From NCBI RefSeq assembly GCF_040222615.1, contig NZ_JAVKCQ010000069.1, forward strand, positions 1-16,994: a stretch of DNA of 16,994 nucleotides, in the 5' to 3' direction. Every line of letters starts with the position of its first letter. Position 1 is the stretch's first letter. Of the stretch, positions 7,425-14,378 are shown piece after piece. Position numbers and translations under genes: made by a program. Below the pieces are notes generated by a model. The model made no database searches, was not told the DNA's origin, and saw only the letters and a list, made by a program, of their open reading frames with translations. The DNA comes from Haliea sp040222615 (lineage in GTDB: Bacteria; Pseudomonadota; Gammaproteobacteria; Pseudomonadales; Halieaceae).

Positions 7425-8107
7425 TACCACATCCGCGGTGGCGGTGGCGCCTGCTGCAACAGCCACCAGCCCAGCCCGACCACCGCCGCCAACAGCAGCG
7501 GCGCCAGCCACCAGGGCGCCGCTGCGCCGGTTCCCGACTTGCCTTCCGCCCTGCCCCTGAGCATGGCCTGCACCAGCTTTTCCCGGCGCCGGAACTGGTG
7601 CCAGGCAACCGCCAGCAGATGCAGCGCGATCATGGCCAGCAGGGCATTGAAGGCCCACTCGTGTACCACTCCGAGAAAGTCCCGGGTCTCGCTGCTGACA
7701 GCGTAGTAAAACGGGCCGTTGAACAGGATCCGGTCGCTGTTGAAGAGACCGCTGCCCGCCTGCACCAGCAGCAGCGTCAGCAGCACCACCACGGACCAGC
7801 CGCCCAGCGGGTTGTGCCCCGGGCCCGATGCCACGCGACCACGGACATAGCCCAGCACGGTGCCAGGCCCCTTCAGGAAATCGCGAAAGCGGGACTGCGG
7901 GCTGCCGACAAAGCCCCAGCAGATGCGAAACACCACCAGCACGATAACCGTATAGCCGAGCCACTGGTGGCGCTCCATCTGGCCCTCCTCCGCAGTCCAC
8001 CAGGACAGCGGGATCAATACCACCAGGGACCAGTGGAACAGCCGGGTGGGCCAGTCCCAGAGGGTCTGCGATGCTGGCCGTGACAACGGTTCGGTACTTC
8101 GTGGCAT
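7424..8107 (-). CDS. Cytochrome b561 / Ni-Fe hydrogenase b-type cytochrome domain protein
   Basis: A 227-residue inner-membrane di-haem cytochrome b. It opens with WDWPTRLFHWSL (H25), followed by ERHQWLGY (H47), a helix at about 103-120, and VHEWAFNALLAMIALHLLAVAWHQF (H149, H163, H170). H25, H47, H149 and H163 are the likely haem ligands, as in the four-helix b561/hydrogenase-cytochrome-b family. A further hydrophobic segment at 198-218 and a Pro-rich tail extend beyond the core. It probably passes electrons between quinol and a periplasmic acceptor; the convergent cytochrome c' is an obvious candidate. The gene starts 23 bases after the NUDIX stop on the same strand, so it is likely the last gene of that transcript. 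The ribosome site is weak. Confidence 0.88.
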   Translation of the reverse strand: MPRSTEPLSRPASQTLWDWPTRLFHWSLVVLIPLSWWTAEEGQMERHQWLGYTVIVLVVFRICWGFVGSPQSRFRDFLKGPGTVLGYVRGRVASGPGHNPLGGWSVVVLLTLLLVQAGSGLFNSDRILFNGPFYYAVSSETRDFLGVVHEWAFNALLAMIALHLLAVAWHQFRRREKLVQAMLRGRAEGKSGTGAAAPWWLAPLLLAAVVGLGWWLLQQAPPPPRMW

Positions 8108-8130
8108 TGCGCTCTATCTCGCTGGACGTA

Positions 8131-8880
8131 TCAGGGGCCAATCAGGCAGGGAAACTCGGGCGCCACACTCCGGTGCTCGTAGTGCCAGCACCCGTCTCGC
8201 AACGTGGCCCGGTGGCGGGCGCCGGGAACCGAGCCGTCGCCGCTGGCGTAGCCGGCATCGCCGCGAAACATCACGAACACCGTGCCATCACCGTGGCAGA
8301 AACGCGGCAACACCTCGGGCGCTGGCCGCTCCCGTTCCCGTGCCAGCAACTCAGCCACGGTCTGGTAGTGAGCAACGTGGCACAGGGTGACAAAGGTGGG
8401 GGGCAGCACACCCAGCGAGCCATTCCTGTGCTCCGCAACCGCGGTCGCCACGTTCACCCAGCGTGCGTCGTGGATTTCGCTGCCGTCGATCACCACCTCG
8501 GTGCCGCTGTCCACCGGTGCCGCGTAGATCCAGGTGGAGAAACGCTTGGGCTCATCAACCGGCGTAGTCCAGTGGCTGATCAGCACCATGGCGTCGGGGT
8601 CGGGTTTCAACCCCGCCTCCTCGCCCGCCTCGCGGGCCGCGGCCAGACGCGTGGCGCGCAGTTCGTCACCTTCGGCCAGCTCCCAGTCCCCGGGCTCCAG
8701 GGCGCCGCCGGGAAAGACCCAGTAGCCACCGGCGAACAGCAGTGCCTTGTTGCGTCGCAGCAGCAGGGTCTCCAGACCCTCGGGTGAGTCGCGCAACAGC
8801 ACCACGGTGCTGGCGGGGCGCGCCTCGACCTTGCCGGCGGGCTGTTCATCCGGGCGCGGAAAAAAGGTTTTGCGGTTCAC
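8131..8880 (-). CDS. NUDIX hydrolase, NUDT19-like
   Basis: A 249-residue NUDIX protein that should cleave a nucleoside diphosphate linked to another group; the nearest named relatives act on CoA-type substrates, but this is uncertain. The fold begins at ASTVVLLRDS, followed by YWVFPGGALEPGDWE and REAGEEAGL (R83, E84, E87, E88). The box is longer than the classic G-x5-E-x7-REUxEExGU because extra residues separate the GG (58-59) from the REAGEE helix, as in NUDT19/NUDT8-type proteins. It starts at GTG 8880, which overlaps the upstream M20 stop as GTGA, so translation is probably coupled. No signal peptide is seen. Confidence 0.88.
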   Translation of the reverse strand: MNRKTFFPRPDEQPAGKVEARPASTVVLLRDSPEGLETLLLRRNKALLFAGGYWVFPGGALEPGDWELAEGDELRATRLAAAREAGEEAGLKPDPDAMVLISHWTTPVDEPKRFSTWIYAAPVDSGTEVVIDGSEIHDARWVNVATAVAEHRNGSLGVLPPTFVTLCHVAHYQTVAELLARERERPAPEVLPRFCHGDGTVFVMFRGDAGYASGDGSVPGARHRATLRDGCWHYEHRSVAPEFPCLIGP

Positions 8881-10217
8881 GGTGCGGGTGCCTGCAGCAA
8901 TTCTTGCAGGGCCACCACGGTCGCCTCCACCCCGAGGGTGACAGCGGGCTCAGCCACCACCCGGAACAGCGGGGAGTGGTGCGAGGGCACCGGGGCAGCC
9001 CCCTCGGCGGCGCGGACAAAATCTTCTGCGGGTGTACCACCCACCGCAAAATAGGTGCTGGGTATGTAGGGGTCTGTGGTAAAGAAGCCGAAGTCCTCCG
9101 CACCCATCCCCTTGCGCTTGCCCTCCTTGAAAACCTGCTCGCCAAAGTGGGCGCTCCAGACACCCCGCAATTGCCGGGTCAGCGGCGCATCGTTGACGGT
9201 GGGCGGCACTGATTCACGCTCGGATACAATCACTTCCGGCAGTTTGTCCTCCGGCAACCCGGCCACCCGCCCCATGTTCTCCGCCACCCGGCGGATCCCG
9301 GCCAACAGCAGTTCGCGGTTCTCCAGGTCGTCGTTGCGCACAGTGAGCTGCAGGTGGGCGCGGTCGGATATGATGTTGTGCTTGCTGCCGGCATGAAAGG
9401 CGCCGACGGTAATCACGCCGGCATCGCGGGGGGCGAGGTCCCGCGAGACCACGGTCTGCAGGGCCAGCACGATCTGGCTGCCCAGCACCACCGGGTCAAC
9501 CCCTTCGTGGGGACTGGCACCGTGGGCCCCGATACCGTGGACGATGATGTCTACCGTATCGGCGCCGGAATACGGGGACTCCTCGGTCACTCCGAGCTGG
9601 CCGGCGGGCAGCTGCGCCGACACATGGAAAGCCAGGGCGTAGTCAGGCTGGCCGAAACGCTGCCACAGATTGTCCTCCATCATCGTCCGGGCTCCGACAA
9701 TGCGCTCTTCCGCCGGCTGACCGACCAGCATCAGGGTCCCGGACCACTGTTCCCGCTGCGCCGCCATCAGCCGCGCCGTGCCCACCAGGCTGGTGATGTG
9801 GACATCGTGGCCGCAGGCGTGCATGACGAAGACCTCCTCCCCGGACGGATCCACCTGCTGCGCCCGCGAGGCATACGGAAGACCCGACTTTTCCTCCAGC
9901 GGCAGTCCATCCATGTCCGCGCGCATCATCACCAGCGGCCCGGGGCCGTTGCGCAGCAGTGCCACCACCCCGGTGCCTCCAACCCCCTCGGTTACCTCGA
10001 ATCCCGCGTTGCGCAGTTCAGTGGCCAGGCGCGCGGCGGTCTTGTACTCCATGCCGGACAATTCCGGATTCTGGTGGAAGTGAGTGAAGAGCGCGCCGAG
10101 ATGGCGCTCGTAGTCCGCGGCCACCAGGCTGGCGAGTTCGCCGGCTCTTGCGGGACCGGCAAGCGAGACGAGGGCCAGCAGCAGTGAAATGGTGGCCAAC
10201 AGGGAGCGACAAGGCAT
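8877..10217 (-). CDS. Secreted M20 family amidohydrolase/peptidase (hippurate hydrolase-like)
   Basis: A 446-residue zinc hydrolase of peptidase family M20, subfamily D. Residues 1-25 are a signal peptide ending in ARA, so the enzyme is periplasmic or secreted. HQNPELSGMEYKT and MMRADMDGLP are family signatures. The metal site is complete: MHACGHDVH (C135, H137), GQPAEE with catalytic E170 and ligand E171, H198 in LAFHVS, and PSHHSP (H413/H414). Relatives deacylate N-acyl amino acids, indole conjugates or short peptides; I cannot pick one. It starts 61 bases after the DUF442-type gene and overlaps the NUDIX start by 3 bases (GTGA). The ribosome site is weak (GGAT). Confidence 0.92.
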   Translation of the reverse strand: MPCRSLLATISLLLALVSLAGPARAGELASLVAADYERHLGALFTHFHQNPELSGMEYKTAARLATELRNAGFEVTEGVGGTGVVALLRNGPGPLVMMRADMDGLPLEEKSGLPYASRAQQVDPSGEEVFVMHACGHDVHITSLVGTARLMAAQREQWSGTLMLVGQPAEERIVGARTMMEDNLWQRFGQPDYALAFHVSAQLPAGQLGVTEESPYSGADTVDIIVHGIGAHGASPHEGVDPVVLGSQIVLALQTVVSRDLAPRDAGVITVGAFHAGSKHNIISDRAHLQLTVRNDDLENRELLLAGIRRVAENMGRVAGLPEDKLPEVIVSERESVPPTVNDAPLTRQLRGVWSAHFGEQVFKEGKRKGMGAEDFGFFTTDPYIPSTYFAVGGTPAEDFVRAAEGAAPVPSHHSPLFRVVAEPAVTLGVEATVVALQELLQAPAP

Positions 10218-10254
10218 GGGGATATCCAGTCAGTGGGTCAGCCGGATAGGCTAC

Positions 10255-10289
10255 CCAGCGCTGGCGCAGATGGCAACCTCAGCGCTGGC
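10255..10289. repeat. Two CAGCGCTG palindromes flanking an intergenic gap
   Basis: CAGCGCTGGC occurs at 10256-10265 and again at 10280-10289. The first copy sits in the perfect 10-base palindrome CCAGCGCTGG (10255-10264); the second spans the stop codon of the upstream gene. The copies are 24 bases apart. This could be an operator pair or RNA stems, or chance in G+C-rich DNA. Confidence 0.3.
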
Positions 10290-10680
10290 CCACCATGGAC
10301 AGATCGTAGCCCCGGCTGCGCGCCCGCTGCAAAGCTTCAGGCAGTTCCTCCGCAGAGCGGGTCGCGAGCCATAAATTGATGGACCGGGTGCCGCTGCGGC
10401 AGAACGCGAGCACGGGCCCCTCGGCACTGTCGAATGCGCCTGCGAGCTGTTCGAGGTCCGGGCCCGGGAAGTTCATACCGGTCACCGGGTAGTAGATATA
10501 GGTCAGGCCGTGTTGCTCGGCCGCGGCGGCAAATTCGGCCGAGGAAGGCTGCCCTGGCGCCTCGCCATCGGGACGGTTGTTGATTACCACCCTGTATCCG
10601 GCCGCTGCCACGTCCGCCAGGTCGACGGGGGATATCTGCTCGGAGACGGCGATATCAGGTGTGATCTTGACGATGTTCAA
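10279..10680 (-). CDS. DUF442/TIGR01244-type protein, tyrosine phosphatase-like or sulfurtransferase-like
   Basis: A 133-residue protein with the cysteine-phosphatase fold seen in TIGR01244/DUF442 (beta-lactamase hydrolase-like) proteins. It shows VVINNRPDGE (31-40) and the active-site loop FCRSGTRS (C94, R99), a C-x4-R variant of the phosphatase P-loop. In other bacteria this domain is fused to or adjacent to persulfide dioxygenase and is tied to sulfide metabolism; no such partner is visible here. I choose the TTG at 10680 because GAGGAA (10692-10687) lies 6 bases upstream and MNIVKITPDI is the usual family N-terminus. An ATG at 10764 would add 28 residues and run into the upstream lipoprotein gene. 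Cytoplasmic. Confidence 0.82.
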   Translation of the reverse strand: MNIVKITPDIAVSEQISPVDLADVAAAGYRVVINNRPDGEAPGQPSSAEFAAAAEQHGLTYIYYPVTGMNFPGPDLEQLAGAFDSAEGPVLAFCRSGTRSINLWLATRSAEELPEALQRARSRGYDLSMVGQR

Positions 10681-10686
10681 TGGCGA

Positions 10687-10692
10687 TTCCTC
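10687..10692 (-). promoter_or_regulatory. Ribosome binding site deciding the TTG start of the DUF442-type gene
   Basis: GAGGAA on the minus strand ends 6 bases before the TTG at 10680. No comparable site precedes the upstream ATG at 10764, so this supports the TTG start. Confidence 0.55.
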
Positions 10693-10741
10693 GTTTGGCT
10701 TGTTGCTTGAATGACCCGCCGCGGGCAGAACGCTCCGGCCG

Positions 10742-11425
10742 CTAGGCGCCGCGCACGCGGTCAAGACTGTCCCGGAGCAGATCCGCCCAGCGCCGCAGTA
10801 TGCGCTCGAATTCGGCGCGGTTGGTGACGCTGCTGGTCCACTGCAGCTGGCTGTGCTCTACACCGCGACGGCGGTCCACAACCCGCCCCTGCACCTCGCC
10901 GGTCAATGCGTCCACCAGCTCCAGATTCAACGTCATCTCTCCGGCCGATGTGGTGTAGGCCCTGGTACGCACCGCACTCTGGATATCGGGGGCGTGGATG
11001 TCCAGGTTGACGATGGACGGCCGCAGCAAGAGTATCTCCTCGCCGTTGGGCGCTTCCTCCACCAGGTCGTAGGCCGGCTCGCGTTTCAACGCCGCGCGAA
11101 AATATTCGTTGCAGGCCGAGGCAATGCGCCGCCGGATACGGTCAGCATCCTCCTGTTGAATACGGTTGGCCACGCTCCTGCTGTCACGCTGCTGGTCGCG
11201 CAACCAGTTCTTGCGAAAAGCCACCTCACAGCCGGCCAGGGACAGGTGGCGGTAGTGAGTCAGGTCGGCCCCGGGGCGCAGGTAAACGTCGGCAAATTTA
11301 TGCCCGGACACCCTCTCCAGGCCGTCGTGGGTCAACGCGGGCTGATTCGGGGAACCGGTACCGGCGCAAGCAGAGAGGACAAGCGCTACGCTAACCACGA
11401 GGCTGGCAAACAGAGCTCGGTTCAT
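10742..11425 (-). CDS. DUF3313-like lipoprotein
   Basis: A 227-residue lipoprotein. Signal residues 1-19 end in the lipobox LSAC (C20), with G at +3, so it should be lipid-anchored, probably in the outer membrane. The mature part resembles DUF3313 proteins: LSGHKFADVYLRPGADL-like opening around residues 38-56, and a central ...LRPSIVNLDIHAP...TTSAGEMTLNLELVDALTGEV block at about 133-177, then a conserved RAEFERILRRWADLLRDSLD tail. The family has no firmly known role. ATG 11425 has GGAGGTG at 11437-11431, spacing 5, the best ribosome site of this strand. It sits between purC and the DUF442-type gene. Confidence 0.83.
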   Translation of the reverse strand: MNRALFASLVVSVALVLSACAGTGSPNQPALTHDGLERVSGHKFADVYLRPGADLTHYRHLSLAGCEVAFRKNWLRDQQRDSRSVANRIQQEDADRIRRRIASACNEYFRAALKREPAYDLVEEAPNGEEILLLRPSIVNLDIHAPDIQSAVRTRAYTTSAGEMTLNLELVDALTGEVQGRVVDRRRGVEHSQLQWTSSVTNRAEFERILRRWADLLRDSLDRVRGA

Positions 11426-11460
11426 GGCGACACCTCCAGAGATAGGCCTTAGACAGAAAC

Positions 11461-11489
11461 ACTATAGGCAAACGCAAGCCGCAACACCA
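11461..11489 (-). promoter_or_regulatory. Candidate promoter for the lipoprotein-to-cytochrome b gene run
   Basis: TATAGT on the minus strand (11466-11461) is a good -10 upstream of the strong GGAGGTG ribosome site. At 17 bases spacing the -35 is only TGGTGT (11489-11484). It lies in the 91-base gap after purC, so the five downstream genes may be transcribed independently of purC. Confidence 0.35.
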
Positions 11490-11516
11490 CTGTAGACCCG
11501 TGAGCAGCGAACAGGT

Positions 11517-12620
11517 TCAGCGCAGCAGGTCGAATTCGGCGCCGAGCATATCGATGATTTCCCGGCGGGGATCATCCGGGAGCACAAGGGGCTGGCCGAT
11601 GATCTTCTCCGCGATACCAACATAGGTGGCGGAGACGTCCATCAGCACCGACGCGGGCAGCTCATTGTCCCTGGCAAGGGCGACGCGCTCCGGCATCCGG
11701 TCCTTGTTCAGCAGGATGTCGGGGTCCGGGAAGTAATTCAGCAGCAGTTGCCGGAAGCTCTCCTTGGAGTTCTCCACCACACGCCCGTCACGCCAGGCCG
11801 GGCCGTCCCAGATCCGCGAGGAGTCAGGCGTACCCACCTCGTCCATGTAGATCAGCTGCTCGTCGCCGGCGGCATTGCGGACGTAGCCGAACTCGAACTT
11901 GGTGTCGACGAATACCTGGTCGAGCCGGGCCAGTTCGCCGCTGATGACCTCGAAGCCGTCACGCAGCAGGGTTTCGTAGCTATCCACATCCTCGGGGGAG
12001 CGGAACTGGAACGCAGCGTAGTTGTTGCGCAGATCGTCGCGGGACACGTTGACGTCATCCTGGGCCGGGACCCCGGGAATACCCTGCAGAATCCCCTTGG
12101 TGGAGGGCGTTATCAACAGCTCTGGCAGTTTCTGGTCCTTGCGCAGGCCGTCGGGAAGGCGGATGCCACAGAATTCGCGCTCGCCACGTGCGTAGGCCCG
12201 CCACATGGAGCCGGTAATATACTGCCGGGCAATCGCCTCGATCATTACCGGGCGGGCTTTCTGTACGATCCAGACCAGCGGGTGCGGAACCTCCAGGATG
12301 TGGCTGTCCGCCAGTCCCTGTTCCCGGAACAGCCGGAACCAGTGGTTGGAGATCGCGTTGAGCGCCGCGCCCTTGCCGGGAACACCCGCCAGGCCGCCCT
12401 CGCCGCGCCAGATACAGTCAAAGGCGGAGATGCGGTCACTGATCACCATGATCGCCAGCTTGTCATCGGCGGCTACAGGGTAGCCGCGCTGACTGATCAG
12501 GCGGGCACTGTCGACCGCGTCCAGCCAGTAAACGGACCTCACCTTGCCGGAATGGACCGGGGCGCCGGTGCGGATCGGCAGGTCATCGTTTACCGCCAAG
12601 ACCTTGTTTACACTACTCAT
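11517..12620 (-). CDS. purC: Phosphoribosylaminoimidazole-succinocarboxamide synthase (SAICAR synthetase), long form
   Basis: A 367-residue cytoplasmic enzyme that joins aspartate to CAIR in an ATP-dependent step of purine synthesis. Signatures are in order: GKVRSVY (25-31, nucleotide-binding hairpin), SDRISAFD (61-68), ITGSMWRAYARGE (136-147), DTKFEFG (239-245) and DEVGTPDSSR (260-269). The length matches the long PurC form found in several Gammaproteobacteria, not the roughly 237-residue E. coli form. ATG 12620 is preceded by AGGAA (12631-12627), spacing 6. It has its own likely promoter and a structured leader, and is divergent from pldA. Confidence 0.95.
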   Translation of the reverse strand: MSSVNKVLAVNDDLPIRTGAPVHSGKVRSVYWLDAVDSARLISQRGYPVAADDKLAIMVISDRISAFDCIWRGEGGLAGVPGKGAALNAISNHWFRLFREQGLADSHILEVPHPLVWIVQKARPVMIEAIARQYITGSMWRAYARGEREFCGIRLPDGLRKDQKLPELLITPSTKGILQGIPGVPAQDDVNVSRDDLRNNYAAFQFRSPEDVDSYETLLRDGFEVISGELARLDQVFVDTKFEFGYVRNAAGDEQLIYMDEVGTPDSSRIWDGPAWRDGRVVENSKESFRQLLLNYFPDPDILLNKDRMPERVALARDNELPASVLMDVSATYVGIAEKIIGQPLVLPDDPRREIIDMLGAEFDLLR

Positions 12621-12662
12621 TCCGGGTTCCTGTCATGTGCCCAGCGGGCGGACAACCGGGGG

Positions 12663-12698
12663 CCAGGGCGGGCAAACCCTGGCGCCGGGAGGGGCGCC
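12663..12698 (-). other. Structured 5' leader of purC (two hairpins)
   Basis: Between the purC promoter candidate and its start, GGCGCC (12681-12686) and GGCGCC (12693-12698) can pair, and GCCAGGG/CCCTGGC (12662-12668 and 12677-12683) form a 7-pair stem with an 8-base loop. The two stems share bases near 12681-12683, so they are mutually exclusive. No purine riboswitch core was recognised. Confidence 0.35.
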
Positions 12699-12699
12699 G

Positions 12700-12708
12700 A
12701 TTCTAGCA
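12700..12708 (-). promoter_or_regulatory. purC: Extended -10 promoter candidate for purC
   Basis: The minus strand reads TGCTAGAAT, a TGn extended -10 with TAGAAT matching five of six consensus bases. No good -35 exists at 16-18 bases, which extended -10 promoters tolerate. The leader would be about 75 bases. Confidence 0.45.
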
Positions 12709-12762
12709 GAGACCGGCGCCGCGCGGCACCTGCGGCGTCCGGCCCGTCCCGAACGGCTGTCC

Positions 12763-12786
12763 CCGGAGCACAGGCTCCGGTAGACT
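12763..12786 (+). promoter_or_regulatory. Palindrome abutting a -10-like element upstream of pldA
   Basis: CCGGAGC (12763-12769) and GCTCCGG (12774-12780) form a perfect 7-base inverted repeat around ACAG. TAGACT follows at once (12781-12786) and could be a -10, which would put the palindrome in the promoter spacer. The ATG of pldA is 35 bases further on. Either an operator or a hairpin; the -35 is weak. Confidence 0.35.
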
Positions 12787-12821
12787 GCCCAACCCCGAAC
12801 TCGCCGGACAGCAATCGCGTC

Positions 12822-13847
12822 ATGAACGCACGACTTTTCGCCCAGGCCCTGCTGTGGACAGCCCTGGGGACCATACTCCCGGCGCAGGCCGACAGCCTGG
12901 GGATCTGCGCCGCCGTGGCGGACGATCTGCAGCGTCTCGCCTGCTATGACCGCCTGGCAACCGGCGCTGCAGCGCCCAGCACCGTGGAAGCCAGTATCGT
13001 GGAGACCACTACCGTAGGGCCGGAGGAGCCCGCGAGCGGGCCGGTGCACCTGGTCAACGAGGAACTGCTGCTGGGCCAGCGGCTGGCGGAGGAAACCACC
13101 CTGACCAGCAACGCCTGGGTCATTACTCCCCACCAGCGCAACTACCTGCTGCCAGCCACCTACAATGACAATCTCAACCGGGCTGCCTGGGCCGCGCTGG
13201 AACCGGACGACCCGATGCAGCACATAGAGGCTAAGTTCCAGATCAGCCTGAAAACCATCGCCTGGACGGATATCCTCGGGGCGGGCAGCAACCTGTGGGT
13301 TGCCTACACCCAGCGCAACTGGTGGCAACTGTACAACGACTCCTCACCTTTCCGGGAGACCAATTACCAACCCGAGGTTTTCCTCACCTTCGCCAACGAC
13401 TGGCGTTTCTGGGGCTTCACCAATACCGTGGTCGGCACGGGTTTCAGGCATGAATCCAACGGCAAGGGCGGCGATCTTTCCCGAAGCTGGAACCGGGCCA
13501 TGGTCATGGCCGCTTTCGAGCGACGGCGCATGGCCCTCAACGTACGCGCCTGGTACCGGCTCCCCGAGAGCAGCGGCGACGATGACAACCCGGATATTGA
13601 GCGTTACATGGGTTACGGCGATATCACCGGCATCTGGAAGTGGCAGCAGCACGAGTTCGCGGTGAAACTGCGCAATAACCTCCGCAGCGAGAATCGCGGT
13701 GCGCTGGAACTGGAGTGGACCTTTCCCATCAATCGCCGGTTCAAGGGCTACATCCAGTATTTCAACGGCTACGGCGAAAGCCTCATCGACTACAACCAGA
13801 ACAACAGCCGCATCGGTTTCGGCGTATCCATGACCGATCTGCTCTAG
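12822..13847 (+). CDS. pldA: Outer membrane phospholipase A (OMPLA)
   Basis: A 341-residue outer membrane enzyme that hydrolyses acyl ester bonds of phospholipids. Signal peptide 1-23 ends in AQA. The catalytic triad matches E. coli PldA spacing: FRHESNGK (H210, S212) and SRSWNR (N224, 14 residues after the His). DDDNPDIERYMGYGD and GYGESLIDYNQNNSRIG, ending in GVSMTDLL, are also family hallmarks of the 12-strand barrel. K215 stands where E. coli has the calcium-site Arg147. Residues 25-45 form an extra N-terminal motif, CAAVADDLQRLACYD (C29, C41), seen in other gammaproteobacterial envelope proteins. ATG 12822 has a weak ribosome site; the frame is open far upstream but only antisense to purC. 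Confidence 0.94.
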   Translation: MNARLFAQALLWTALGTILPAQADSLGICAAVADDLQRLACYDRLATGAAAPSTVEASIVETTTVGPEEPASGPVHLVNEELLLGQRLAEETTLTSNAWVITPHQRNYLLPATYNDNLNRAAWAALEPDDPMQHIEAKFQISLKTIAWTDILGAGSNLWVAYTQRNWWQLYNDSSPFRETNYQPEVFLTFANDWRFWGFTNTVVGTGFRHESNGKGGDLSRSWNRAMVMAAFERRRMALNVRAWYRLPESSGDDDNPDIERYMGYGDITGIWKWQQHEFAVKLRNNLRSENRGALELEWTFPINRRFKGYIQYFNGYGESLIDYNQNNSRIGFGVSMTDLL

Positions 13848-13949
13848 GAGCAACCACCCCGCCCGGTTCAGGCATTCACTCTGACGGGGAGGAAATCGGG
13901 GGCAAAGACGGGTAAACTGGCGTCCCCCAGACAAACCACCAGCGCTCTC

Positions 13950-14378
13950 ATGACTACAGCAAACACGCCCTTTGAAATACTCGGCGAAGACGGCATTCGC
14001 CAGCTCTGCGAGGACTTCTACCGCATCATGGACTCCCGGCCGGAGGCAAGCGAGCTGCGCGCCATGCACGCCGAGGACCTGGGCCCGGTCACGGAAAAGC
14101 TGGCCGAGTACCTTACCGGCTGGATGGGCGGCCCGCCCCGCTATGCCGACAAATACGGCACAGTCTGCCTGACCGACTCCCACGCGGCCTACCACATCGG
14201 GCCCGAGGAGCGGGACCAGTGGCTGTGGTGCATGGAGCAGGCGCTGGCGGAAAGTCAGGCGCCGGAGGAGCTGCGGGAAATGCTGCGTATTCCCCTGCAG
14301 CGGATTGCCGACGCGGTGCGCAACCGCGATCAACCCAGTGCTACCAAGAGGGACCCGAATGTCATTGCTGCAGGTTAA
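13950..14378 (+). CDS. Group II truncated haemoglobin
   Basis: A 142-residue cytoplasmic globin. Features of truncated haemoglobin group II are visible: FYRIM with Tyr24 at B10, EKLAEYLTGWMGGPPRYADKYG (about 49-70), a proximal histidine H78 in LTDSHAAYHIG (His F8, Ile five residues on), and DQWLWCM with Trp91 at G8. Group II members bind O2 or NO and are linked to oxidative and nitrosative stress handling; the exact role here is unknown. The C-terminal tail past residue 126 is polar and probably disordered, and its coding end overlaps the TonB receptor start by 20 bases. The ribosome site is weak. TAAACT at 13913-13918 is a possible but unsupported -10. Confidence 0.92.
   Translation: MTTANTPFEILGEDGIRQLCEDFYRIMDSRPEASELRAMHAEDLGPVTEKLAEYLTGWMGGPPRYADKYGTVCLTDSHAAYHIGPEERDQWLWCMEQALAESQAPEELREMLRIPLQRIADAVRNRDQPSATKRDPNVIAAG
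14346..14353 (+). promoter_or_regulatory. Ribosome binding site of the TonB receptor inside the globin gene
   Basis: AAGAGGGA ends 5 bases before ATG 14359 and lies within the last codons of the truncated haemoglobin, in a different frame. It lets ribosomes finishing the globin start the receptor. Confidence 0.6.

Noticed and set aside
7383..8141. A 252-residue minus-strand frame overlapping cytochrome b
   Set aside because: Low-complexity Gly/Ala/Arg-rich translation with no motif, in a different frame from the clear di-haem cytochrome b.
11748..12821. N-terminal extension of PldA into the region antisense to purC
   Set aside because: The frame is open but translates the opposite strand of purC; the signal peptide begins at ATG 12822.
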